From: Buddleja alternifolia | Taxonomy: Eukaryota > Streptophyta > Magnoliopsida > Lamiales > Scrophulariaceae | Assembly (NCBI GenBank): GCA_019426215.1 | Contig: CM033401.1 | Span: 8,685,134-8,749,133, forward strand | Length of the DNA stretch: 64,000 nt | Reading direction: 5' to 3' | Shown here: positions 53,933 to 64,000 of the stretch, one piece after another | How the letters are laid out: the number at the start of each line of letters is the position of its first letter | How positions within the stretch are numbered: the first letter of the stretch is position 1 | Notes under the pieces: generated by a model | What the model was told of the DNA's origin: nothing | Database searches by the model: none | The model's input: only the letters and a program-made list of their open reading frames with translations | Translations under genes and position numbers: made by a program

Positions 53933-55919
53933 CCTGAACATTTGAAAGCCTCTCAGATTGAGTAGCGGCTTGAGGATCTGAGCTGACTTCGGGAACAGCA
54001 TCAGAGAAAGAAGCACTAGCTGACTCTCTAAGCGCTGGTTTTGATGGAGCGCTAGAGGATACTTCGGGAGTAGAAAGAGGAGTGCGTCTTCGTGCAAGCG
54101 GTACTTCTTCTTCTACGGCTTCTTCGTCCTCGGGAACGGGAAAGACAAACGCAGGAGGAGGAGATGGAGATTTAGGAGAGGGAGAAGGAGAAGAGAGCTT
54201 TTGTTTCTTTTTGGGGTTCGGCTTCTTCTTCTTAAGTTCAGGCTTTTGTTTCTTTGCAGGCTTAGATGGCTCAGTGACTTTGAGAATAATCTTTCTCTTA
54301 AGTCGCTTAACCACCACTTCTTCTTCTGATGAAGAGGATGATGATGAAGAAGACGCTTGATCTTCATCGTCACTGCGAACAACTCCTTCGGCTGGAAGTC
54401 GCTCACGCTGTTCTTTAGGAACCGCTGCTCCGCCGGGTTTTCGCGGGTTAAGAAGCTCACTTATCATTTTCTTTCCATAAAATTTTGTCGCTGGAATCTT
54501 TTTGCCAAAAGATTGCGTATATCATCAACTGCAAAGAATACGACTTAGCACAATCCCGTAAGGCTTGGGATTAACAGACTTAGCCATTGCTGCTTTGAAG
54601 CGATTGAAAACGTAGAGAGACCAGTTAACTTTTAACTTGGTTAGGATGGCTACCATCATCTTGTATTGAATGTTGGTGATTTTGTCGAAAGTTCCTTTTC
54701 TGCATTCAATAATCTTTGAACAAATGTCAGCAAGGATGACGTATTCGCCCTTCATATCATTTTTATTGAAGTTTGGCTCATACGCGGCGTTAACATCGTC
54801 TTTCTTGATCAAATCCCAGACTTTGGTAGCATCTCCGAGATTGACATGTTCTACCTCACTGCCATGATTCGGGAGATTTAGTAGTGAAGAAATCAGAGAG
54901 GGAGTGAGAACAAAGGTCTCTTTAGCAGAAGGGAAGACGCAGGATATGGAATTGCCGTCTTCAGAAATTTCACCATTATTGAAAAAGTAGAGAGATTCCT
55001 CTTCAAAGTAGTAGTAAGCATGTCTCTCAAACCAGATTCTAGAACGAGTGGAAGAGTCATTTGAAGAGGGAAGTTCTGGTTATCAAAAGGATAATCCCAG
55101 TTAACCAAAAATCCGGCGTTAACCGTCACTGGTTTTTCAGCACGGGAAGTTTTTTTGGTAGCAGAAGTTGCTGTTTTGGAAGATTTTGAAGCTTTGGGTG
55201 CCATTGCTGAAAGGTGAAACTTTGAAGAAAAGAGAGAAGTTTTTGCCTTTTAGAGAGAAATGACTTTTACAGTAGAGAGATTGGAAGAGATAAAGGTTTT
55301 CTGTAAAAATTTTGAGGGGTTTAAACAGAAGGTAAAAGTAACTCCTCAATTGGTAGATGAATGACACGTGTACAGAAGTTAATGAGAAAGAAATCTGAAC
55401 CGTGTACACATAACTTCAGATGTCAAAAAGTGCGGTAAAATAGGATACTATAACATTTTTCGGATCCGCAGTTACTTTTTGAAAACGTTTGAAAAAATTT
55501 GAAATTTTCAGCGTAAATTACATGCGCCTGATAGTACACTGACACGTACTCAGACTCATGCATTTTACTGAACTGCCTAGGTTTAGATAGGAATCATAAC
55601 CGTCAGTTTGATTTGATAGGCACGTGTGGGTAGTTAACTAATCTAGAATTTTGGACCCATCCACACGCTACTTTGTGGCAATGAAAACTATGCATGATTT
55701 ACGAAAAATTTCTTAGCATTATCTTGGGAATTTTCTTAACGTTGAAGATTCTTTTATAAAGAAAATTTAATTTGATACATATCAATCGCTTGTTGAACTT
55801 TAAAACCTTTCATTTTATAAGAGATCAGATTGTAATGAGTAAAAGTAAACGCTAATGATCGATGCATAAGATTTATTAAGATCATTTTGATCATAGTCGC
55901 TTACTTAATGAAGTAAGTA

Positions 55920-56030
55920 CAATTTTAAAGTTCCCCCTAAAATTGATAACTCATTTCATTTTTATTTTTTTTTGGAAATATAGTTTAGACATAATCATAA
56001 AGTGGATTCCCCCTAAATTATATGCCTATT
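55920..56030 (-). promoter_or_regulatory. Two internal purine tracts between pol and the accessory gene
   Basis: Minus-strand AATTTTAGGGGGAACTTT (about 55925-55942) and ATAATTTAGGGGGAATCC (about 56004-56021) share the G5 core with the terminal polypurine tract. They may act as extra plus-strand primer sites, or be relics of an older LTR boundary. 55410-55920 otherwise holds no feature I recognise. Confidence 0.4.
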
Positions 56031-56049
56031 AAATATGATGCTTTATGAT

Positions 56050-59000
56050 TTAAGCGTTTAAATCGATCATACCTAATTCACTTCTTAAAGTGAGAAAGCG
56101 TTGTTCGTTGAGCGCTTTGGTGAAGATATCTGCCAGTTGTTTGTCAGTTCCAATGAAATGCATGGAGATATCTTTCTTTTGAACATGGTCATGCAAGAAA
56201 TGGTATCTAATGTCAATGTGTTTGGTTCTAGAATGAAGGACAGGATTTTGGGTCATAGCTAAAGCGCTTTGGTCATCACAATGGATTGGGGTAGGACCTA
56301 GGATTGTTCCATAATCTCTAAGTTGTTGCCTCATCTAAAGGATTTGTGCACAACAGCTTCCAGCAGCTACATATTCTGCCTCAGCAGTAGAAGTCGCTAT
56401 AGATTGTTGTTTCTTACTATGCCACGAAACTAGTCTATCACCTAGAAATTGACATGTACCACTAGTACTTTTTCTATCTATTTTGCATCCTGCAAAATCT
56501 GCGTCTGAATAACCAATTAGTTCAAAAGGAGAATCCTATGGATACCATAAGCCCACATTTTGTGTGTCTTTTAGGTACTTAAGGATTTTCTTGGTAGCAC
56601 TTAAGTGTGATTCTCTAGGATCAGATTGAAAACGTGCACACATGCATACCGAAAACATAATATCAGGTCTACTAGCGGTAAGATAAAGAAGTGATCCAAT
56701 AATACCCCTATAGTTAGTGATATCAATTTTCTTCTCACTTTCATCTTTATCTAACTTAAGCGTTTGGCTCATTGGAATTTTTGAAGATGATGCATTTTCC
56801 ATACCAAATTTCTTAATCATATCTCTAGTATACTTAGCTTGGTTTATAAATATTCCATTAGGGAGTTGCTTAACTTGTAATCCTAAGAAGAAAGTTAATT
56901 CACCCATCATGCTCATTTCAAATTGTTCTTGCATCATTTTCGAAAATTTCTCACACAATCGCTTATTAGTAGAACCAAATATAATATCATCAACATAGAT
57001 TTGGACTAAGAGAATATCTTATGGGTAATTTTAAATAACGTTGTGTCAACGCTGCCTTTTGAAAAGCCTTTACCTATAAGGAAGATAGAGAGAGTGTCAT
57101 ACCATGCTCTTGGTGCTTGTTTAAGGCCATAGAGTGCCTTATCCAGTTTGTAGACCATACTTTTGCCATGGTTGTTGATGAATCCTGGAGGTTGCTCAAC
57201 ATAGACTTCTTCTTGGAGTTTACCATTCAAGAATGCACTCTTTACGTCCATTTGATATACTGTGAATTTGTTGAATGCGGCAAACGCTAGGAACATTCTA
57301 ATCGCTTCAAGATGGGCTACTGGGGCATATGTCTCATCAAAGTCAATACCCTCTTCTTGACAATAACCCTGAGTGACTAATCTAGCTTTGTTTCTTATAA
57401 CAATGCCATCTTCATCCATTTTGTTCCTAAAAACCCATCTAGTTCCAATAACTCCTTGGTGAGTTGGTATTGGTACTAGCGTCCAAACCTTGCTTCTTTC
57501 AAATTGGTTAAGCTCTTCTTGCATTGCTTCTACCCAACTTGAATCACTAAGTGCTTCATCCATTTTTTTTGTTCCATTTGAGATAGGAAGCTTGCGAACA
57601 TGGCCTCATTAATTGTAGCGGACCTAGTTCTAACAGGTGCTCCAATATCTCCAATTACTAGATCTGGTGGATGATCTCTAAGCCATTTTCGGTCTGGTTG
57701 GAACGAGTTGAGAGACTCTTGATTATCGATCGCTTGATTCTCATTTATCTCTTGCGTAGACGCTGCATCATTCATAGTTCCAATCTGCTCTTGATGATCA
57801 TTCTCTTCATGATCATCAGCAATTCTGACATTATCATTATTGTTAACTTCACGAGTATCCTTAGGAAGAGGTGCACGAATCTCATCATCTTCGTCATCAC
57901 TATCATCACCAAGATTGATTTATGACGCTTGTTGGGTGAGATCTTCAATTCCTACATCATCAGGATTAACCTTACTCGGTTCTTGGTTAGCATCATCAAA
58001 CACAACATGAATGGATTCTTCAACCTTTGATTTGATCTTATTTAGGATGCGAAAGCTCTTTCCATTTTTGGCATATCCTAGAAAGATTCCCTCATCCGCT
58101 TTAGGATCAAATGTCTTTAGGTTTTGGGATCCATTGTTATGAATGAAACATTTTGAACCAAATACATGAAAATATGAAACGTTAGGCTTACGTCCCTTCC
58201 ACAACTCATATGGAGTCTTCTCATGTTGCTTGTTGATCATACACCGGTTCTGAGTGTAGCAAGCGGTGTTGATGGCTTCGGCCCAAAACCTTTGAGGCAG
58301 CTTGGATTCTGCTAGCATCGTCCTAGCGGCTTCTTTAAGCGTTCTGTTCCGTCGCTCAGCAACTCCATTTTGTTGAGGTGTTCTAGGAGCAGAATACTCA
58401 TGAAGTATTCCTAGATCTGTACAAAACTTCTCAACAACTTGGTTAGTAAATTCAGTTCCTCTATCGCTTCTAATTCTCGTCACCGTTAGATCTTTTGAAT
58501 TTTGCAGTTGACAAATTAGCGCTGTGAGCTTGACACTAGTTTCATCTTTGGTCGCTAGAAATTCTACCCATGTATAGCGAGAAAAATCATCAACTATTAC
58601 TAGCGAGTACTTTTTACCACTAACACTCATGATTTGAATAGGGCCAAACAAATCTAGATGCAATAGTTCAAGAACTCTAGAAGTAGATAGACATGGTTTC
58701 TTTTTAAAAGATGATTTAACTTGTTTACCCATTTGGCATGCATCACGTAAGCGATTTTTCTGAAAGGAACCTTTAGGTAATCCCTCTACAAGATTTAGCG
58801 ATATTAACTGAGATATTGCCTTAAAGTTGAGATGATTCATTTTTCTATGCCATAACCAACCCAATTGATTTTGACTTTTAGCAACAAAGCATGTGGGGTT
58901 GTTATCAAAAGTAGAATCCCAATCCACTAAATACACATTGTTTGTTCTTTTTCCTCTTAATTTAGTAGACTTAGTCTTAGCGTCGTTAACATAGCAGAAG

Positions 59001-59218
59001 TCGCTTGAGAATTTAACATCAAAGCCTTTATCACAAAATTGACTAATGTTTAACAAATTATGCTTAAGACCCTCAACATAATATACATCACTAATCATGA
59101 TGTTCCCCCTATGCATGATACCTATACCTTTGGTTTTACCTTTGGAGTTATCACCGAATATAACTTGAGGACCATTGGTAGCTCGATAGTTGACTAAGAG
59201 ATCTTTTGATCCAGTCAT
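56050..59218 (-). pseudogene. Copia-D Pol: integrase, RT, RNase H (broken)
   Basis: Minus strand, in order. 57920-59218 open: protease remnant, GAG-pre-integrase (WHRKMNHLNFKAISQL), integrase core (LDLFGPIQIMSVSGKKYSLV, IRSDRGTEF, PQQNGVAERRNR). 57530-57775: linker. 57006-57563: RT N-terminus ([46 protein letters not shown]). Frameshift near 57005; IYVDDIIFGSTN at about 56965-57003. 56536-56958: RT C-terminus, ending in a stop where the family has KDSPFELIGYSDADFAG. 56050-56334: RNase H end (HCDDQSALAMTQNPV, RTKHIDIRYHFLHDH). Two of the stops look like single point changes. The family call SIRE/Maximus rests on these RT phrases. Confidence 0.93.
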
Positions 59219-59295
59219 GTGTCTGGATGGCCCGCTATCGATATACCAAACTGAAGTATCGGTGTTGGCTCTAGGTACCTACATTAAGAATAGTT

Positions 59296-61502
59296 CTAAT
59301 TCTTCTTAGGTACCCATGTTTTCTTGGGTCCTTCAACGTTAGTAACTTTGGTTTGAATTAAAACTTTAGGAACCCATATTTGCCTAGTCTTCATTGTGGG
59401 AATACTGGCCTTTTTGGGTTTCACATTGTGTTGTGTGTGCTTTTTGGGTGTATAATAATATCCTCGATTATAATAGTAGTCATAATCATAGTCATAGTCA
59501 TAATCATCATAGTATCGATAATATGATTTTGACTGTCTTGGATATGGACGCTGGTATTTCCTTGGCGCTGGCTTGGGTTGCACTTTTGGTGCTTGACGCT
59601 TAGCGCTTGATTCACAGTGGTTAGGTTTATCCTTAGCCTTTTGAGCGTTTGGATGAACCTTTCTTTGTGAATCATTTATCTTTGTCTTTCCCTTGCCTGA
59701 GTCAGCTTTGGCTTTCTCATTTGGCCACGTACCGTTGTTGCTTGGTTCATTCAGCGTTTGACTTTGTGAACTTTCTTTAACAAAGCGAACACCCTTTCTT
59801 TTGTTGTTTGTCGTAACATTAGATTTATTTGGTTGTTTACCGAATTTATTGCATCCTAAACACGTCTTTTCACCAAATAATCTAGTTACCTCAGTCACAT
59901 TATCCAAGTTTCTAGAAGCTTTTGATAATGATGAGACGAGTTGCTCTGATTTGGCAAGTCTAGCGATCAGATCAGCTTCTCTTTTGACTATTATATCAAG
60001 ATCATTTTTTAATTGAATAATTTCACTCTTAAGTGATTGGTTCTTCTCAATGCACTGTTGCTGAACTCGCAACTCTACTCTGAGTGTCACTTTATCTCTT
60101 GTGAGTGATGAGATAATATCGAGATCATTTTGATATATTTTGGTAGCTTCTTGACATTCATTGTAGTATTTTTTGACTTTGTCAAGTAATTCATCATAAG
60201 AAAGAGGAATTGATAATTCATTGGTTACCTCTGGTAGCGAATCGTCAGACGCTTCATCATCTCTTGCCATAAGACAAATCAACGCTAAGTCGCTTGTAGG
60301 CTCATCATCACTGCTTTCATCTGATGATTCCAAATCCTCTTCAGGTGCGAAGAATGGTTCAGATTCCGCTAGCAATCCCTGTTGGCGAAGGTTGCTCCTG
60401 AATTGGTTTCTATCCGCATAGTCTTGCCTTGAGGGCTTTGACATATTTGGATAAGGGCAATTCACCTGGTAGTGCCCTGATTTTCTGCAATTATAACACA
60501 AATTAGTTTTTATTTTCTGTTCAGTGGATAATCGCTTTGAGACTACTGGCGTTGAGAGATTTTGAGTAGGGGACGGAGGCGCTTGGTATGGAACTGGCGC
60601 TACTGATTGAGTTGCAGAGTACACTGGCGTTTGATACTGAGGCGCTGGAGCAGGGAGAGGAGTCTAAAATGACGTTTGTCCGATAGGATTTCTCTTTTCA
60701 TATCTTAGAATTTTTTTGAATTTCTTGACCAATAAAGCCATTTTCTTTTCTTCATTTGATTCCATAGTTTTAACCTCACTAACCGCTTTACCCTTGCTTT
60801 TGGTTGTAGCGATTAAAGCTCCTGATTCAGTCGATGTGTCGCTGACTTCACCCAAATCGAACTCAAATGCCTTTAACTCTGAAAAGACATGCTCTGGAGT
60901 AAGAGTCTCCAATGTCTGTGATTCTCTCATAGCAACAGTCTTAATTAGATATTTGCTTGGAAGACTTCTGAAATTTTGTTGACCATTTCCTTGTTGGTCA
61001 ATTCCTTGTCTAATGACGCTAACTCTGTAACGAGCAAAGTAAACCTTGCGTCCAATTGTTCTAGCATCTCATTGGGCTGCATCTTGAAATGCTCAAATCT
61101 TTGCATGGCTATGGAAAGCTTATTCTCCTTCATTTGTGCTGATCCTTCACACACTATAGCCAGCTTATCCCATATTTCTTTGGAAGTCTTACATTGCTTG
61201 ATCTTGTTGAACAATGCATCGTTGTCTCCTAATGCTGAGTAAAGTGCACTTCGTCCAACATTATCTAGATTTGCTCTTTTTCGATCCTCAGGCGTCCATT
61301 CTAACTTAGGTTTCTCGACATAACCATCTGGAGTTGCCTCGGTTGCTCCAGGGGCTCGAGTTACAACTTTCATAATCTGAATGAGACCACCTGTAATTAC
61401 ATCACACATTTCACTATCGCATGAGCACAAGTAAGCGAATGCTCTAAGTTTCGAAGAATCATAATTTGACTCTACTAACTTAGGCATTTTGTTGAAAGCC
61501 AT
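59296..61502 (-). pseudogene. Copia-D Gag with zinc knuckle and Tyr/Asp-rich tail (broken)
   Basis: ATG at 61502 (MAFNKMPKLVESNYDSSKLR), a UBN2-type Gag (EIWDKLAIVCEGSAQMKENK, MQRFEHFKMQPNEML). Frameshift near 60945, then a middle frame (60664-60930, LETLTPEHVFSELKAFEFDL). After a gap, frame 59296-60624 has the knuckle CYNCRKSGHYQVNC (about 60449-60490), an acidic region, a coiled-coil-like segment (LDIIVKREADLIARLAKSEQ), and a repetitive YYRYYDDYDYDYDYDYYYNR run (59460-59520). Long Gag with C-terminal extension is usual in SIRE-like elements. Confidence 0.9.
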
Positions 61503-61612
61503 AATGAGATGTTTTTTTTTTTTTTTGAAGAAAAAAATTAAAGCGACTACGTAAAAAAAATGGATCTGAACAAGCAGTTATGCTCGGAAATGCTTAGGTT
61601 TCTAATTCAACC

Positions 61613-61624
61613 GCTCTGATACCA
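61613..61624 (-). other. Copia-D primer-binding site (tRNA-Met)
   Basis: Minus-strand TGGTATCAGAGC starts 2 nt from the 5' LTR, the same arrangement as in Copia-A and B. Confidence 0.92.
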
Positions 61625-61626
61625 CT

Positions 61627-63133
61627 TGGTGGTCCCAAGTGGCATACGAAAGGGTCTAGAAGGGGGGGGTTGAATAGACCTTGAAGTCTTTTTCGACTTC
61701 ACAAATTTTCGTATCACTTTAGAAATTTGAACGCTTGGAAAGGTGAGCGCTTGGGTCAAACGCTTCAGAGTAATTAACTTAGACTCAGTGATTTCAGCAG
61801 TTTACCAAAGTAGGGCAACTCTTATATCGCTTAATCAGGGTTAGCACAACGGAAATAATGTTTAGTGTTCTTTTAGATAAATTAATCGCTTTGCAATTTT
61901 ATTTATCCTTTTCAGAATAATATAAAGTGATGAATATAAGACAATAAAATATAAATGACACAATAATTTGTAAGGTTCACTGGGTGATGTAATCCCAGCT
62001 ACGTCCTTCTTCTCCTTTTCACTTGGAGGAATTTACTATGATGATTATCAAAGAATAACACAGAAACTTCTACAAAATAGTAATGGATGAAAATGATCTT
62101 GGGCTCCTTGATCACACAGACTTCAGCACCAATGAAGATCGTTTTCTTCAAGCTTCTCTCACTCAGAAATACTGCCTGAAAGATTTCAACAACTTTTCTC
62201 ACTCAGATGAAAGGTTGAGGTTTGTCACTAGGGTTTTTTGTTTTAGAGATGATCAAACAACTTGGAATATCTCAGTTGGAGTTTGAATTTCTTCTTTGGA
62301 AGATATTTGAGATATTTGTGACTGTTTGGAATGTAGATAGAAAGCTTGAAAGGTTTTGGCTATGGGGTTTCTAAGCTTTTTCCAGAAAGAATGTACGTAA
62401 GATTTTTGGCAATAATTTCTCGTATATTCTCGTTGTTGTATTTAGGATTTTCTGGAGTAAGATATTTATAGGAAATTTCTTGGGATCTGTCCGTTGGACT
62501 CATGTAGAAGCGTGCCTTTCACGTGGCGCGTGATCATACCTAAAGTCTGACATTCCTGAAAATTCGCTGAATCCGATTGGACGAGAGCAGCTAAAGCTCT
62601 GAAATTTCTGACAGTCTGGTCAAAAGGTGGTTTGTCCACAAGTCACAGTAGCTTATCACATTTAATGCTCTTATCAAGCATTTAATGGAATTTGAATTTA
62701 TTTCCCGTTGGAAATAAATGTCCGTTGAATGATTGCATTTAAGTCCTTCATGACTTGAGGATTTATTTCAGGTGAATCTTACATCCATCGCGAGAAAAAT
62801 TGAGCGCTTGATCCTTATATCCTGAAATGGTCTTTTAGCGTTTGACAGGCGCTGAGAAGAAAATCTTTATCTCTGGTTGACTTCAGAAGCTGGTCTTCAA
62901 CTTCTTCTTTAATAGACTCACCTAGAATTCTACTAGTGATCCAGTCACTAAAACTTAGTCTAAAATCTATGAAGATAAAAATTACAAGCCTAAACAAAAA
63001 AGAAATAATAATTTACAAACTTTTAAACGCTTAAACATCAATCTATGAAAAACGGAAAGCTTACATTTTTGGGTTCTAACATTGAATCCTATCTTGTCAT
63101 CATCAAAACATCTAACATGAAATTTCCTAACAT
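61627..63133 (-). repeat. Copia-D 5' LTR
   Basis: 1,507 bp; same length as the 3' LTR. About 28 differences noticed by eye, a mix of transitions and transversions, plus a small indel near 62792 (CGCTTGAGACAAATT in the other LTR, CGCGAGAAAAATT here). Confidence 0.95.
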
Positions 63134-63139
63134 AACGTA

Positions 63140-63490
63140 TAAAGTAGAAGTGCCTACGAGCTAAGCTCAAGTCAAACCTTGCCAAATTTCTCGACTCGAG
63201 CTCGACGAGCTTTGGAAAATGAGCTCGAGCTCATATATTTTCTTTTACTAATATATATATATATATATTAATTATTAACTATAATCATGATAAATATTAA
63301 ATATATCACTATTTATACATATATAATATTATAAGATATTATAGTATATATGTATATATTAATAAATGAATAAATATAATAATTAAATTTTATTTTTTAT
63401 TTAGGCTTGCGAGCCTTTGAACAGATGTTTTTTGACTCGAGCTCGAGTTAGCTATTTTCGAGCCAACTCAACTCGCTAGTCATCCCTAAA
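63140..63490. repeat. AGCTCGAG-rich inverted-repeat element remnant
   Basis: Clusters of GAGCTCGAGCTC / CTCGAGCTCGACGAGCTTTG at 63190-63232 and ACTCGAGCTCGAGTTAGCT near 63435-63455 flank an AT-rich core with (TA)n at 63245-63270. The arms are roughly inverted. It resembles non-autonomous DNA-transposon ends common in plants. No clear target duplication. Confidence 0.45.
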
Positions 63491-64000
63491 GTAGGATACA
63501 AGTTGAGTACATTTTTTGAAGTATTTAAAATTAATAAAGGGAATACAATGTTGAATTTGAAAGTAACTTAGCATTCCGTAAGCATTCAGATGAACAACCT
63601 TTTTTTGGGGTAAGTAATCACATAAACGACTGAATCATTAAATCATTAGTTCGACCGATTGAACCGAATTAAAAAATTTGGTTAAGAAGTACTATAACAT
63701 ATGAATATATGTAGATACAAAAATTAAGTAAGGGGAATAGCAAAATTTATAGTGGTTATAGACAATATTAGGGGTGTTCATGGTGTGGGTTTTCTTTTCT
63801 TTAACCGAATTATCAAGTGTAGTTTTTTAGTAGAGAAATCTCAAATTGTCATTTTTGAAAATAAAATCAAGGGTGCGGTTTGCAATTTTTCTCTAACAAA
63901 AAAAAAAGAAAAAAAAAGAGACAAAAAAAACTATGCGATTTTGTACGTTTCGGTGCTGTTTGGCTGTTTTTCAAGTTATTTTACATTTAAAAACTAAATA
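63491..64000 (+). other. AT-rich end of window, possible MITE start at ~63768
   Basis: TTAGGGGTGTTCATGGTGTG at 63767 is like the end of several plant MITEs, and GGGTGCGGTTTGCA occurs at 63870. A poly-A/AG-rich tract lies at 63898-63930. The element, if real, runs off the window. No coding frame is supported. Confidence 0.3.

Larger units (their letters stand above)
50830..55204 (-). pseudogene. Copia-D accessory gene (spliced, ~1,400 codons) of unknown function
   Basis: Begins MAPKASKSSKTATSATKK at 55204. After a frameshift near 55060 comes an N-terminal domain (FERHAYYYFEEESLYFFNNG; KVWDLI; KGTFDKITNIQYKMM; VNWSLYVFNRFK) resembling, from memory, retroelement-linked ORFs often called putative plant transposon protein. 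Next is a Lys/Pro/Ser/Glu-rich linker (53933-54467) with a basic stretch, VVVKRLKRKIILKV. Two introns follow: 53852-53932 (AGG/GTAAGTATT...TTTCAG) and 53591-53671 (AGG/GTAAGCG...TATCAG), both 81 bp, both keeping phase. The exon between them is 180 bp and open. The next frame (to 53013) joins a 673-codon frame (51128-53149) through a C6-run shift near 53021. The C-terminal third is Ala/Ser/Asp-rich and looks coiled-coil (about 51250-51600). Sequence to about 50830 continues in yet another frame. I see no membrane helix or signal peptide, so env is not supported. Confidence 0.7.
49098..63133 (-). mobile_element. Copia-D: giant SIRE/Maximus-type Copia with accessory gene, 14,036 bp
   Basis: LTRs of 1,507 bp at both ends (TG...CA), roughly 2% different by eye; flanks TAACT (49093-49097) and TAACG (63134-63138) are a near-perfect 5-bp duplication. 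Minus-strand order: 5' LTR, tRNA-Met primer-binding site, Gag with a CCHC knuckle, protease/integrase/RT/RNase H, two internal purine tracts, about 4.4 kb of accessory coding sequence with two 81-bp introns, polypurine tract, 3' LTR. RT phrases ([26 protein letters not shown]) fit the SIRE/Maximus lineage, known for long elements with extra ORFs after pol. Multiple frameshifts and a few stops mean this copy is not autonomous. Confidence 0.95.

Noticed and set aside
51008..54548. Plus-strand ORFs of 60-92 codons across the accessory gene (for example 54082-54360)
   Set aside because: Antisense of low-complexity Ser/Glu-rich coding sequence; composition (poly-Ser, Phe) is explained by the real frame.
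50830..55204. Calling the accessory gene an envelope gene
   Set aside because: No signal peptide, hydrophobic fusion segment or transmembrane anchor was seen in any of its frames.

Overview
The window is a transposon-rich stretch of a flowering-plant nuclear genome, most likely a eudicot. It is AT-rich, carries introns, and holds Ty1/copia, Ty3/gypsy, LINE, Mutator-like and MITE insertions, an endogenous pararetrovirus, and plant gene families (DUF295, PIN-LIKES, HMG-CoA reductase, F-box). The large Copia element at the right end reminds me of elements in Gesneriaceae/Lamiales assemblies, but that is a memory-based impression. All family calls come from motifs read by eye; no database search was run.

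Layout. (1) 1-5.2 kb: an intact Mutator-like transposase (+), a convergent GRF zinc-finger/membrane gene with one frameshift (-), a CCGGTATA-rich minisatellite and a 3' fragment of an FBD-domain gene. (2) 5.6-13.1 kb: a near full-length but multiply broken caulimovirid: movement protein, coat protein, protease-RT-RNase H, transactivator/viroplasmin, then promoter, poly(A) signal and leader. Its tRNA-Met primer-binding site runs directly into the leader of a Copia element. (3) 13.7-35.9 kb: a direct segmental duplication of a DUF295 gene followed by a PIN-LIKES pseudogene. Copy 2 is split twice by sister Copia elements: A (5,137 bp, LTRs identical by eye, TSD GATGA) in the DUF295 gene, and B (4,449 bp, gag-pol deletion, TSD TGGGC) in the last PIN-LIKES exon. 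Copy 1 carries different insertions. (4) 36.1-44.6 kb: an unprocessed HMG-CoA reductase pseudogene, a decayed chromodomain Ty3/gypsy fragment (-) and a truncated Copia (+) with a MITE in its integrase. (5) 44.6-49.1 kb: an F-box/FBA gene (-) with one nonsense codon and a probable intron holding a solo LTR, then a LINE 3' end. (6) 49.1-63.1 kb: a 14,036-bp SIRE/Maximus-type Copia (-) with 1,507-bp LTRs. It carries about 4.4 kb of spliced accessory coding sequence between pol and the 3' LTR. (7) 63.1-64 kb: small decayed repeats.

Very little here looks functional as host coding capacity. The Mutator-like transposase is the only long uninterrupted non-Copia gene. The F-box and first DUF295 genes are each one lesion from open. 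Many breaks fall in homopolymer runs, so some may be assembly errors. The two most unusual items are the accessory gene of the giant Copia and the pararetrovirus/Copia junction at a shared primer-binding site.
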